A DNA stretch of 11,105 bases, taken from assembly GCA_005787665.1 (NCBI GenBank), contig SYAB01000248.1:1-11105 (forward strand). Direction: 5' to 3'. Positions 1 through 7,125 of this stretch are shown here, piece by piece. Under the pieces are notes generated by a model, which worked only from the letters and a program-made list of their open reading frames with translations, was not told where the DNA came from and ran no database searches. The position numbers and the translations under genes are program-made. Positions within the stretch are counted from its first letter, which is position 1; the number at the start of each line of letters is the position of its first letter. Source of the stretch: Actinomycetota bacterium (lineage in GTDB: Bacteria > Actinomycetota > Actinomycetes > Mycobacteriales > Mycobacteriaceae).

Positions 1-189
1 GATGATCAGGCCGTCGAGGCCGTCCAGAACCCGCTCGGCGATCCCTGCGTCGACCGGTTGGGGCGGCAGCAGGGTGGCGACCCCGCCGGCCAGGGTCACC
101 CCGTCGACGTAGACCGCGGGCAGGAAGCAGGCCTGGGTGTCCCACACCCCGCTGCGGGCCCGCTGGCGGTAGGTGCTCAGCCCGATCAC
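1..189 (-). CDS. Class I glutamine amidotransferase, gamma-glutamyl-GABA hydrolase-like (PuuD / Rv2859c type), N-terminal part
   Basis: Only the first 63 codons are present; the gene runs off the left edge. The product begins V-I-G-L-S-T-Y-R, followed by a W-D-T segment and a region ending LDGLDGLII. This is the usual opening of peptidase C26 / gamma-glutamyl-gamma-aminobutyrate hydrolases: first beta strand, then the strand ahead of the G-G-x-D motif. The catalytic Cys-His-Glu triad lies outside the window. I chose the GTG at 189 because a purine-rich ribosome site (GGGGAGGGG) lies a few bases upstream and the protein begins with the family motif. Family members hydrolyse gamma-glutamyl amides in the cytoplasm, releasing glutamate. 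It follows glnA4 on the same strand after 94 bp, the M. tuberculosis Rv2860c-Rv2859c order as I recall it. A role in processing the product of the GlnA4 pathway is inference. Confidence 0.8.
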   Translation of the reverse strand, partial: MIGLSTYRQRARSGVWDTQACFLPAVYVDGVTLAGGVATLLPPQPVDAGIAERVLDGLDGLII

Positions 190-200
190 TACCCGCCCCT

Positions 201-268
201 CCCCGCGAGCAGACGTAAAGGGTTCCGACACGCCGCGCGGAGTGGACCTTTGGTGTCTGCTCGCGGGG
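201..268. repeat. Imperfect inverted repeat element, copy 1
   Basis: Perfect 14-bp arms (CCCCGCGAGCAGAC at 201-214, its complement at 255-268) enclose about 40 bp. The inner part is also roughly symmetric (GTAAAGGG-like against CCTTTGG-like). The element nearly fills the gap between the glnA4 stop and the downstream GTG at 189, leaving about 15 bp and 11 bp. A related element of equal core length lies at 6178-6240 between map and cobQ. As RNA it could form a long hairpin. It might act as a terminator, processing site or translation modulator; there is no T-tract, so an ordinary intrinsic terminator is not clear. I believe GCGAGCAGAC-type palindromes recur in fast-growing mycobacterial genomes, but that is from memory. 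Confidence 0.8.
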
Positions 269-283
269 GAAGGCGACGGGGAA

Positions 284-1669
284 TCAGAGCCGCTCAAATC
301 CGCGCACCCTCTCCCAGTCGGTGACCGCGGCGTTGAATGCCGCGATCTCCACCCGCGCGTTGTTGAGGTAGGGCTCGACCACCTCGTCGCCGAACGCCGC
401 ACGAGCGACTACGGATCCGTCGAACAGTTCGGCTGCCTCCTGCAGCGTGGTCGGCAACCGCTCGGCGCCGCCGGCGTAGGCATTACCGGTGACCGGGTCG
501 GGCAGTTCCAGACCACGGTCGACCCCGTGCAGCCCGCCAGCGATCAGCGCGGCGACCGCAAGATACTGGTTGACGTCACCCCCGGGCGCCCGGCACTCCA
601 ACCGCATCGAGTGCCCATGCCCGACCACCCGCAGTGCACAGGTGCGATTGTCCACCCCCCAGGCGACCGCCGTCGGGGCGAAGCTGCCTTCGGCGAATCG
701 CTTGTAGGAGTTGATGTTCGGGGCGTACCACAACGACATCTCCCGCAGCGTCGCCAGCTGTCCGGCGAGGAAACTGCGGAACATCGCCGACATGCCGAGC
801 GGCTCGGCGTCGTCGGCGAAAACCGCGGCACCGTCGCTCCGGCGCAGCGAGAGATGAACATGGCAGCTGTTGCCCTCGCGCTCGTCGAACTTCGCCATGA
901 AGGTCAGGCTCTTGCCGTGCCGGTCGGCGATCTCCTTGGCACCGTTCTTGTAGATCGTGTGGTTGTCGCATGTCACCAGCGCATCGTCATAGCGGAACGC
1001 GATCTCCTGCTGGCCGGAGTTGCACTCACCCTTGACGCCCTCGCAGTACATTCCGGCACCGTCCATCCCCAACCGGATGTCGCGCAGCAACGGTTCCATC
1101 CTCGTCGAGGCGTGGATGGCGTAGTCGATGTTGTAGTCACTGGCCTTGCGTAGATCGCGGTAGCCGGTCGCCCACGCCTCGCGGTAGGTGTCCTCGAACA
1201 CCATGAATTCCAGTTCGGTGCCGACGAAGGCGGACAACCCGCGCTCGGCGAGCCGGTCGAGTTGGGTGCGCAGGATGGTGCGCGGCGCCGCGGGGACCGC
1301 AGACCCGTCGCCGGTCCGGAAAAGATCCGCCATCACCAGGGCGGTGCCGGGCAGCCACGGGATCAGCCGCAGCGTCCGCATGTCCGGACGCATCACCATG
1401 TCGCCGTAGCCGGTCTCCCAGCCCGACATCGCGTAACCCTCGACGGTGTTCATATCGACGTCCACCGCCAGCAGGTAGTTGCAGCACTCGGCACCGTGCG
1501 CGGCCACTTCCTCGGCGAACAGCCGGGCCGCCACCCGCTTGCCGGTCAGCCGGCCCTGCATATCGGCGAAGGCGACGATCACGGTGTCGACCTCACCGGC
1601 GGCCATCAGCCGGTCCAACTCGCCGGGAGTCAACAGCCCGCGGCGGCGGCCGGCACTCTCAGAGGTCAT
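284..1669 (-). CDS. glnA4: GlnA4-type glutamine synthetase-like gamma-glutamyl-amine ligase
   Basis: The 461-residue protein has the full glutamine-synthetase fold order: N-terminal beta-grasp (about 15-115), then the catalytic domain. Visible active-site elements are T-E-L-E-F (E152, E154), E-C-N-S-G-Q-Q-E (E215, E222) as metal and glutamate ligands, the G-N-S-C-H-V-H motif (H270), N-R-T around 341-343, and L-E-C-R (E358, R360). No NLYDLP-like adenylylation site is seen, so it is not the main GlnA1 enzyme. Length and locus match M. tuberculosis Rv2860c. Streptomyces relatives of this class ligate glutamate to ethanolamine or polyamines rather than ammonia; the substrate here is inferred. The ATG at 1669 is preceded by GAGGAG at good spacing. 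It is divergent from an amino acid/polyamine-type permease and upstream of a gamma-glutamyl hydrolase-like gene, a Puu-like arrangement. Confidence 0.9.
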   Translation of the reverse strand: MTSESAGRRRGLLTPGELDRLMAAGEVDTVIVAFADMQGRLTGKRVAARLFAEEVAAHGAECCNYLLAVDVDMNTVEGYAMSGWETGYGDMVMRPDMRTLRLIPWLPGTALVMADLFRTGDGSAVPAAPRTILRTQLDRLAERGLSAFVGTELEFMVFEDTYREAWATGYRDLRKASDYNIDYAIHASTRMEPLLRDIRLGMDGAGMYCEGVKGECNSGQQEIAFRYDDALVTCDNHTIYKNGAKEIADRHGKSLTFMAKFDEREGNSCHVHLSLRRSDGAAVFADDAEPLGMSAMFRSFLAGQLATLREMSLWYAPNINSYKRFAEGSFAPTAVAWGVDNRTCALRVVGHGHSMRLECRAPGGDVNQYLAVAALIAGGLHGVDRGLELPDPVTGNAYAGGAERLPTTLQEAAELFDGSVVARAAFGDEVVEPYLNNARVEIAAFNAAVTDWERVRGFERL

Positions 1670-1791
1670 GGGCGCTCCTCGACTCGGGATCGTGGCAGAT
1701 CAAGGTTTACACGAACGACACCCGAAAGGTAGGACACCAGACCAATAGAACGCATATCGTTTCAGCACTGCCTGACAAGAAGGAGCCCGCC
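1670..1791. promoter_or_regulatory. Divergent promoter region between glnA4 and the permease
   Basis: This 122-bp gap is the largest in the window and must hold promoters for both genes. For the permease a weak candidate is AGGACA (1731-1736), 18 bp, TATCGT (1755-1760), followed by a leader with ribosome site AGAAGGAG at 1778-1785, six bases before the GTG. On the minus side the glnA4 ribosome site GAGGAG lies at about 1676-1681; no convincing -10 was picked for it. I saw no clean operator palindrome. Shared control of the two genes is inferred from the geometry alone. Confidence 0.45.
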
Positions 1792-3357
1792 GTGCCAGAG
1801 GGTCATGAACTTCTCGACGAGGACGAACTGCACCTTGCCCGGCTGGGCTACACCCAGGAACTGCAACGTTCCTGGTCCGGCTTCTCCAACTTCGCGATCT
1901 CCTTCTCGATCATCTCCATCCTGGCGGGCTGCTTCTCCTCCTTCGGCCTGGGCTGGAACAACGGCGGCCCGGCGGCCATCGCCTGGGGCTGGCCGATCCT
2001 GTCGGTGTTCATCCTGCTGATCGGGCTATCCCTGTCGGAGTTGGTGTCGGCGTTCCCGACCTCCGGCGGAATCTATTGGTGGGCAGCCAAACTCGGCGGG
2101 CCGAAGGCCGGCTACTACACCGGCTGGCTCAACCTGATCGGTCTGGTCGCGATCCTGGCGTCGGTGGCCTACAGCAGCGCCACCTTCCTGGACCTGACCC
2201 TGGGGACCATGAGCGAGAGCTGGCTGGCCGGCTACAGCCTGCAGCGTGTCTTCGTCATGTTCCTGGTCATCCTGGTGGCAGTGGCCGTCATCAACATCTT
2301 CTCCAGCCACCTGCTGGCCGTCATCAACAACATCTCGGTGTGGTGGCATGTGGCCGGCGCCGCCGCCGTCATCGCGATCCTGTTCCTGGTCCCCGAACGC
2401 CACGCCAGCTTCTCCGACGTCTTCGCCAAGACCATCAACAACAGCGGCATGTTCGGCGGGTCCACCTCGGGATGGGGCTGGCTGCTGTTCGTGCTGCCGA
2501 TCTCGGCGATCCTGACCCAGTACACGATCACCGGCTACGACGCTTCCGCTCATCTTTCCGAGGAGACCAAGAGCGCCGCCAACGCCGCCGCAAAGGGGAT
2601 CTGGCGATCGATCTTCTACTCCGCGATCGGCGGCTGGATCCTGCTGTTGTCGTTCCTGTTCGCGGTGCAGGACTCCGATGAGGTCTCGGCCGCCGGCGGC
2701 GCGGTCGCGGCGATCTTCAACCAGGCCCTGAGCTCGCCGTGGGCCGGGCTGGTATTGCTGATCTCCACCGCCGGACAGCTGTTCTGCACCACCGCCTGCC
2801 AGACCAGCGCATCGCGGATGCTGTTCGCCTTCAGCCGGGATCGCGCCGTGCCCGGCCATCAGCTGTGGTCGGCGCTGAGCGCACGGAAAGTTCCGGCCAA
2901 TGCCGTGATGATCACCGCGGCGATCGCCGCACTGATCACCCTGCCGGCCCTGGTCGAGGTGGATATCAACGGTGCCCCGGTCCCGGTGGCGTTCTTCGCC
3001 GTGGTGTCGATCGGGGTGGTGGGGCTGTACCTGTGTTTCGCCGTGCCGATCTACTACCGCTGGAAAGCCGGCGACTCCTTTCCGGTGGGCACCTGGAACC
3101 TTCGCGGGCACTATCGCTGGATCGCCCCGCTCGCACTGGCCGAGATCCTCGTGACCTCGGTCGTCGCGATGTTCCCGACCTCGCTGGGCGGGATGCCGTG
3201 GGATCCCAGCTTCGAGTGGAAGTTCGTCAACTACACCCCGCTGCTGGTGGGCGGCACGCTGATGCTGCTGTTCGTCTACTGGCATCTGTCGGTCAAGAAG
3301 TGGTTCACCGGTCCGGTACGTCAGGTGGAACTCGGCGGCGAGCTGAACGTGCCCTGA
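1792..3357 (+). CDS. APC-superfamily amino acid/polyamine permease (ACT/GABA-permease-like)
   Basis: The 521-residue inner-membrane protein has about 12 hydrophobic segments (roughly 35-55, 65-85, 108-135, 150-170, 182-200, 228-247, 272-292, 312-335, 368-388, 398-420, 442-460, 480-498). Conserved APC elements are F-S-N-F-A-I-S-F near 31-38 (helix 1), A-F-P-T-S-G-G-I-Y-W-W-A at 87-98, G-Y-D-A-S-A-H-L-S-E-E-T at 248-259, and A-F-S-R-D-R-A-V-P-G at 346-355. These are typical of the amino acid/choline transporter (ACT) branch, which carries GABA, choline, ethanolamine or amino acids by proton symport. The GTG start has AGAAGGAG six bases upstream. Divergence from glnA4 suggests import of the amine that GlnA4 gamma-glutamylates, as PuuP does for PuuA; the exact substrate cannot be read from sequence. 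I do not recall a permease at this place in M. tuberculosis, so it may be specific to faster growers. Confidence 0.88.
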   Translation: MPEGHELLDEDELHLARLGYTQELQRSWSGFSNFAISFSIISILAGCFSSFGLGWNNGGPAAIAWGWPILSVFILLIGLSLSELVSAFPTSGGIYWWAAKLGGPKAGYYTGWLNLIGLVAILASVAYSSATFLDLTLGTMSESWLAGYSLQRVFVMFLVILVAVAVINIFSSHLLAVINNISVWWHVAGAAAVIAILFLVPERHASFSDVFAKTINNSGMFGGSTSGWGWLLFVLPISAILTQYTITGYDASAHLSEETKSAANAAAKGIWRSIFYSAIGGWILLLSFLFAVQDSDEVSAAGGAVAAIFNQALSSPWAGLVLLISTAGQLFCTTACQTSASRMLFAFSRDRAVPGHQLWSALSARKVPANAVMITAAIAALITLPALVEVDINGAPVPVAFFAVVSIGVVGLYLCFAVPIYYRWKAGDSFPVGTWNLRGHYRWIAPLALAEILVTSVVAMFPTSLGGMPWDPSFEWKFVNYTPLLVGGTLMLLFVYWHLSVKKWFTGPVRQVELGGELNVP

Positions 3358-3360
3358 GGG

Positions 3361-3924
3361 TCACCAGCTACTGGTGCGCAGCACGATCTCCGCGGCCAGC
3401 TGTGCCGTGGCCATGGCCGCGTTGCGCCGCGCGATGAACTCGACCAGCCGGTAGTCGCTGTAGACGAACCGCTGGCTCGCCTTGGCCGCCGCGCGCGCGG
3501 GTGGGCTGGTGAACAGCGCGGTGGTGTTGATCTCGACCGGCGGGCAGTCCGGATCGCGCACCTCTCCGTGCGGGTCGGGAATACGAGGGTGGCCGCGGTC
3601 CACGACCACCAGACCGGTGAATCGATCTGGCCGGCCGGCGGCGAGTTCCCAGGCGAGTTCCGCACCGTCCCGGTCACCGACGAGGATTGCCCACGGCACG
3701 TCGAGGGCGTCGAGGATCGCGACCACCGCTTTGGGGTGCAGCCGCGGATCGGCCCCGATGACGACGGTGCGCACCGATGCGGTGTGCAATCGCTCGCACA
3801 GAGTGGTGTAGGCGGCCGGTGCATGCTGCGCCGCGGCCAGCAGCACGACATAGGGACCGCGGTCCGGTCCGGTGACGCTCACCGGGACCGGGAACCCGTC
3901 GACCGTCATGAGCGTCGCTGGCAT
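3361..3924 (-). CDS. Small alpha/beta-hydrolase-like protein without a serine nucleophile
   Basis: The 187-residue product resembles the N-terminal two thirds of an alpha/beta-hydrolase: a strand V-V-L-L-A-A-A-Q-H near 26-34, an A-L-D-V-P-W-A-I-L-V-G-D-R-D-G elbow at 73-87, and A-A-G-R-P-D-R-F-T-G-L-V-V-V-D at 95-109, which in active enzymes follows the nucleophile helix. The elbow that is normally G-x-S-x-G reads G83-D-R85-D-G87, so the serine is arginine. The chain stops before a clear catalytic-His region. It is therefore probably non-catalytic, or uses other residues; the role is unknown. The frame is intact and the codon use matches its neighbours, so I do not call it a pseudogene. It converges on the permease with a 3-bp gap. 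The ATG at 3924 lacks a strong ribosome site but has TAACGT six bases upstream. A second ATG at 3909 is less likely. Confidence 0.75.
   Translation of the reverse strand: MPATLMTVDGFPVPVSVTGPDRGPYVVLLAAAQHAPAAYTTLCERLHTASVRTVVIGADPRLHPKAVVAILDALDVPWAILVGDRDGAELAWELAAGRPDRFTGLVVVDRGHPRIPDPHGEVRDPDCPPVEINTTALFTSPPARAAAKASQRFVYSDYRLVEFIARRNAAMATAQLAAEIVLRTSSW
3362..3376. terminator. Possible short hairpin at the convergent gene ends
   Basis: CACCAG-CTA-CTGGTG is a perfect 6-bp stem with a 3-base loop. It lies 5 bp after the permease stop and overlaps the stop and last codons of the converging gene. No T-run follows on either side, so termination by this hairpin alone is doubtful. The position between converging genes is what makes it worth listing. 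Confidence 0.3.
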
Positions 3925-3930
3925 CTGCCT

Positions 3931-3936
3931 ACGTTA
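3931..3936 (-). promoter_or_regulatory. Candidate -10 box (TAACGT) for a leaderless start
   Basis: Read on the minus strand, TAACGT fits the mycobacterial TANNNT consensus and is followed by six bases and then the ATG at 3924. Transcription would start at or beside the A of the start codon. No good -35 is visible, which is usual for mycobacterial promoters. The weak ribosome site fits a leaderless mRNA. Confidence 0.45.
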
Positions 3937-3988
3937 CGTCGCCCGGCGGTGGGCGCGACCGCGATCCGGCCGCACTCTCAGTCAGAAC

Positions 3989-4654
3989 TCAGGAAGCCCG
4001 CAGTTTGGCCACCTGGGCGGCGAACACGTCCAGGAATGTCTGCGGCAGAGTCGCTTTCGCCGCGACACGGGGATTCTCCCCGGGGAAGGCCACTCCGAAC
4101 ACTGCCCGGGCGCCGACATTCTGGAAGGCCATGTACACGCTGCTCGGGGAGTCACTGAGGTTCATGGTCTGCTGGTAGGCCAGCGCTCCGGATTCCAGGC
4201 CGGGAAGCTCGGAGGTGGTGATGGGGATGCCCGGGGAGTCCGGGTCGAAGAATGCCTCGAAGTTGGCGCAGCGGCCGGCCGCCGCCTGCAGAGCGTCCAG
4301 ATCGAGGTTCCACGACAGCAGCGTCATCGCGATTCGGGCGCCGTCGTAGGACACCGAATACTTGGCGGCGCTTCCCGGCCCGCGCTCGGCGGACTGCTGG
4401 ATCACGTTGGTCAGCGCGTTGGAACAGCCCTCCGGCCGGGACAGCATCGAACCCGGTGTGTCGGCACCGTCCGGCTGGCCAGGCAGCTCGATGATGCGAC
4501 CGTATTGCACCCCGGCCGGGAAGTCGGACTCCCCCAGCAACGCGCGTTGCAGAACCGCCCCGGGCCAGGTCGCCGTGCCCACGACGGTATGGCCGCATCC
4601 CGACAGCAGTATCGCGGTCGAGGCCAGTACCCCCGCCAGCGCCGCACGCCCCAT
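3989..4654 (-). CDS. Small secreted lipoprotein of unknown function
   Basis: The 221-residue protein starts with a short signal peptide and the lipobox L-L-S-G-C, giving lipidated Cys20, so it should be anchored on the outer face of the plasma membrane. The mature part has two more cysteines (C77 in R-P-E-G-C-S, C129 in G-R-C-A-N-F) that could form a disulfide. It contains S-D-F-P-A-G near 43-48 and alternating strand-like segments towards the C-terminus (V-Y-M-A-F-Q-N-V, A-V-F-G-V-A-F). The general look recalls mycobacterial PknH-sensor-like/DUF5642-type lipoproteins, but I cannot assign the family firmly. I chose the ATG at 4654 because it places the signal peptide correctly; longer in-frame starts run into cobQ. 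It lies only 5 bp after the cobQ stop, so co-transcription or coupling is likely, although TAACCT seven bases upstream offers a leaderless promoter. Confidence 0.82.
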   Translation of the reverse strand: MGRAALAGVLASTAILLSGCGHTVVGTATWPGAVLQRALLGESDFPAGVQYGRIIELPGQPDGADTPGSMLSRPEGCSNALTNVIQQSAERGPGSAAKYSVSYDGARIAMTLLSWNLDLDALQAAAGRCANFEAFFDPDSPGIPITTSELPGLESGALAYQQTMNLSDSPSSVYMAFQNVGARAVFGVAFPGENPRVAAKATLPQTFLDVFAAQVAKLRAS

Positions 4655-4659
4655 GGCAC

Positions 4660-6168
4660 TCAGGTTAGGCCACCGACCGCGCTGGTGATCACCGGCGCGA
4701 CCGGCGCGGGGCCGTCCAGCAGTGCCAGGACGGCGTCGATATCGAGATGGGCGGTCAACAGGTCGGCCATCAGGTCGAGTTGAGCGTCCCGCCGGGCCGC
4801 GACGCTGACGTCGGCCGCGACCCGGAACCCCGGTCGGCCGGCCGCTGCGGCGGCATCGGTGAGCCAGGTGCGGCGAACGTCGTCGTTGTCCAGCAGTCCG
4901 TGCCAGTGCGTCCCGAAAACCGCGCCCCGGCGGTAGCCCTGCGCCGACCCGTCCACCTCGAACCAGACATCCTCGCTGGACCGGATGACCTGCCCGTGCC
5001 GGATCTCGTAACCCTGAAGTGAGTCCTCCCAGCGTCGCAGCGTCTTGTCGGCGGCGAACGCGATGTCGATATCGAGCAGGCCGAGCCCGGCGACGGTGCC
5101 CTGCCCGCTCTCGACGGGGTCGTCGATGCGCCGGCACAACATCTGGAACCCGCCGCAGATGCCGAGCACGACACCGCCACGGCCCGCATGCGCCCCGATC
5201 GCCTCGGCCAGTCCGCGCTCACGCAGCCAGCCCAGGTCTGCCACGGTGGCCTTGCTGCCCGGGATGACGACGATGTCGGCGTCGGCCAGGTCGGCCGGGG
5301 CACCCGCCCACCGCACCCGGACCCCGGGTTCGCATGCCAGCGCCTCGACGTCGGTGGAGTTGGAAATCCGCGGCAGCCGCACCGCCGCCACGCGCAACCA
5401 CTGCGTGCCGTGCGGTGGACCCGGCGTGCCGACCGTCTCGCCGGACGCCGCCGACAGCGAGTCCTCGGCATCCAGCCACAGGTCGTCGCTGTAGGGCAGC
5501 ACGCCGTAGGTCGGCCGGCCGGTGAGCGCGGACAGTTGGTCGAGGCCGGGCGCCAACAGGGCCGGGTCGCCGCGGAACTTGTTCACGATGAATCCGGCGA
5601 CCAGTTCCTGATCGCGGGGGCAGAGCACCGCGACGGTGCCGAACAGATGGGCCAGCAGACCGCCCCGGTCGATATCGCCGACCACCACGACGGGCAGGTC
5701 TGCCGCCCGGGCCAGTCCCATGTTGGCCAGATCCGTTGCCCGCAGGTTGATCTCGGCCGGCGAACCGGCACCTTCGCACAGGACGACGTCGAATTCGGCG
5801 CGCAGCGCGGCCAGGTCCTCCGCGACCACGCCCGCCAGCCGGTCGCGGTGGGCGATGTAGTCGCGCGCACCGACGTGGCCCACCGGCCGGCCGCGCACCA
5901 CCAGTTGCGAGGTTCGGTCGCTGCCCGGCTTGAGCAGCACCGGATTGAATCGCACGCTGGGCGCCAACCCGGCAGCGCGGGCCTGCATCGCCTGCGCCCG
6001 GCCGATCTCACCGCCATCGACCGTCACCACGGAGTTGTTGCTCATGTTCTGCGCCTTGAACGGCGCAACGCGAATCCCTTTGCGCGCCAGGAGGCGGCAC
6101 AGTCCGGCAACCACCATCGACTTTCCGGCGTCGGACGTGGTGCCGGCCACCAGCAGTGCCCCGCTCAC
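4660..6168 (-). CDS. cobQ: Cobyric acid synthase (adenosylcobyric acid a,c-diamide-dependent amidase CobQ/CbiP)
   Basis: The 502-residue cytoplasmic enzyme performs the four ATP- and glutamine-dependent amidations (b, d, e, g) that turn adenosylcobyrinic acid a,c-diamide into adenosylcobyric acid in cobalamin synthesis. The N-terminal dethiobiotin-synthetase-like domain (1-235) shows the P-loop variant G-T-T-S-D-A-G-K-S at 9-17, F-K-A-Q-N-M-S-N-N at 37-45, [11 protein letters not shown] at 132-142, and G-D-I-D-R-G-G at 164-170. The C-terminal class I amidotransferase domain shows G-I-C-G-G (nucleophile Cys338) and F-G-T-H-W-H-G with the catalytic His in 421-423. The length is normal for CobQ. 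The start is the GTG at 6168 (V-S-G-A-L-L-V-A-G), with only a modest upstream purine run. In M. tuberculosis I recall cobQ1 beside cobU (Rv0254c-Rv0255c), not here, so the location next to map differs. No other cobalamin gene is in the window. Confidence 0.95.
   Translation of the reverse strand: MSGALLVAGTTSDAGKSMVVAGLCRLLARKGIRVAPFKAQNMSNNSVVTVDGGEIGRAQAMQARAAGLAPSVRFNPVLLKPGSDRTSQLVVRGRPVGHVGARDYIAHRDRLAGVVAEDLAALRAEFDVVLCEGAGSPAEINLRATDLANMGLARAADLPVVVVGDIDRGGLLAHLFGTVAVLCPRDQELVAGFIVNKFRGDPALLAPGLDQLSALTGRPTYGVLPYSDDLWLDAEDSLSAASGETVGTPGPPHGTQWLRVAAVRLPRISNSTDVEALACEPGVRVRWAGAPADLADADIVVIPGSKATVADLGWLRERGLAEAIGAHAGRGGVVLGICGGFQMLCRRIDDPVESGQGTVAGLGLLDIDIAFAADKTLRRWEDSLQGYEIRHGQVIRSSEDVWFEVDGSAQGYRRGAVFGTHWHGLLDNDDVRRTWLTDAAAAAGRPGFRVAADVSVAARRDAQLDLMADLLTAHLDIDAVLALLDGPAPVAPVITSAVGGLT
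4662..4667 (-). promoter_or_regulatory. Candidate -10 box (TAACCT) before the lipoprotein start
   Basis: On the minus strand TAACCT lies seven bases before the ATG at 4654, inside the last codons and stop of cobQ (its fourth to sixth bases begin the TGA region). No Shine-Dalgarno sequence fits. It could allow a leaderless transcript of the lipoprotein apart from cobQ. Translational coupling across the 5-bp gap is the alternative. Confidence 0.4.
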
Positions 6169-6177
6169 TCCCGACCG

Positions 6178-6240
6178 CCGAGCAGACGCCGACGTCCCGA
6201 AATCCTCGGCGTGTCGCGGACTTTCGTGTCTGCTCGCGGG
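6178..6240. repeat. Imperfect inverted repeat element, copy 2
   Basis: Nine-bp perfect arms CGAGCAGAC (6179-6187) and GTCTGCTCG (6228-6236) bound a 60-bp core. Read on the minus strand it aligns without gaps to copy 1 at 201-268: both have GCGAGCAGAC, a purine-rich stretch with AAAG or AAAGG, the shared CGACACGCCG, and CTGCTCG at the far end. It fills most of the 88-bp gap between map and cobQ, leaving about 16 bp to the map stop and 10 bp to the cobQ GTG. That is nearly the same geometry as copy 1. Confidence 0.75.
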
Positions 6241-6256
6241 GAGATGGCGAGCCGAT

Positions 6257-7108
6257 TCACGGCAACGTCAGGATCTCGGCACCATCCTCGGTCACCACGA
6301 TGGTGTGCTCGAACTGCGCCGTCCACTTGCCGTCGGAGGTGGCCACCGTCCAGCCGTCGTCCCAGATCTCGTAGTCCAGGGTGCCGAGGGTGATCATCGG
6401 CTCGATGGTGAAGGTCATGCCCGGCTCCAGAACGGTCTCCACCTCCGGGCGGTCGTAGTGCAGGACCACCAGTCCGTTGTGAAAGGTCGTTCCGATCCCG
6501 TGGCCGGTGAAGTCGCGTACGACGCTGTAGCCGAACCGGTGTGCGTAGGACTCGATGACCCGGCCCACCACCGACAGTGCCCGTCCCGGCTTGACCGCCT
6601 TGATGGCGCGCATGGTGGCCTCTTCGGTGCGCTGCACCAGCAGACGGTGCTCCTCGCTGACGTCCCCGGCCAGGAAGGTGGCGTTGGTGTCGCCGTGCCC
6701 GCCGCCCAGGTAGATGGTGACGTCGCAGTTGACGATGTCGCCGTCGGCCACCACCGTGGAGTCCGGGATGCCGTGGCAGATGATCTCGTTGAGCGAGGTG
6801 CAGCAGGACTTCGGAAAGCCCTTGTAGCCCAGCGTCGACGGGTAGGCCCCGTGGTCGATCATGTAGTCGTGGGCGATCCGGTCCAGCTCGTCGGTGCTGA
6901 CACCGGGTGCGACCGCCTTGCCCGCCTCGGCCAGCGCACCGGCGGCGATACGGCCGGCGACGCGCATCTTCTCGATGACCTCTGGGGTCTGGACCCACGG
7001 CTCACTGCCCTCGGCGACGGCGTCACGGCCCACATACTCCGGGCGCTCGATGGATCTGGGTACCGGACGGGTCGGCGAGACCACTCCGGCACGGAGGGCG
7101 CTGCGCAT
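6257..7108 (-). CDS. map: Type I methionine aminopeptidase with N-terminal extension (MapB / MetAP1c)
   Basis: The 283-residue enzyme removes initiator Met from nascent proteins. All dinuclear metal ligands are present: D129, D140, H203, E236 and E267. H112 and H210 are in the places of the active-site histidines of M. tuberculosis MetAP1c (H114, H212, by a constant two-residue offset). Signature stretches are [12 protein letters not shown] at 105-116 and D-F-T-G-H-G-I-G at 199-206. The first ~40 residues form the proline-rich extension (S-P-T-R-P-V-P-R) typical of actinobacterial MetAP1c, thought to aid ribosome docking. An in-frame open extension runs far upstream, but the ATG at 7108 has AAGGGGA nearby and gives the family length. 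It follows the DUF1707 gene by 17 bp, so the two are probably co-transcribed. Element copy 2 lies downstream before cobQ. Confidence 0.96.
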   Translation of the reverse strand: MRSALRAGVVSPTRPVPRSIERPEYVGRDAVAEGSEPWVQTPEVIEKMRVAGRIAAGALAEAGKAVAPGVSTDELDRIAHDYMIDHGAYPSTLGYKGFPKSCCTSLNEIICHGIPDSTVVADGDIVNCDVTIYLGGGHGDTNATFLAGDVSEEHRLLVQRTEEATMRAIKAVKPGRALSVVGRVIESYAHRFGYSVVRDFTGHGIGTTFHNGLVVLHYDRPEVETVLEPGMTFTIEPMITLGTLDYEIWDDGWTVATSDGKWTAQFEHTIVVTEDGAEILTLP

Positions 7109-7125
7109 CGAGGTGGTCCCCTTCC

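Noticed and set aside
201..268. Calling the inverted repeat an insertion sequence or integron-type attachment site
   Set aside because: There is no transposase, no target-site duplication that I can see and no recombinase nearby; a small dispersed palindromic repeat is the simpler reading.
173..1153. Long plus-strand open frame opposite glnA4
   Set aside because: It is antisense to a gene with intact glutamine-synthetase motifs; its translation is low-complexity, Arg/Gly/His-rich, with no family features. Long antisense frames are expected at this GC content.
2026..3285. Long minus-strand open frame opposite the permease
   Set aside because: The translation is rich in Gln, Asp, Arg and Gly and looks like the complement of membrane-protein codons. 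The plus strand has clear APC motifs and a good ribosome site.
4655..5137. Upstream extension of the lipoprotein frame into cobQ
   Set aside because: It would bury the signal peptide and lipobox inside the protein and overlap cobQ; the ATG at 4654 gives a proper lipoprotein.
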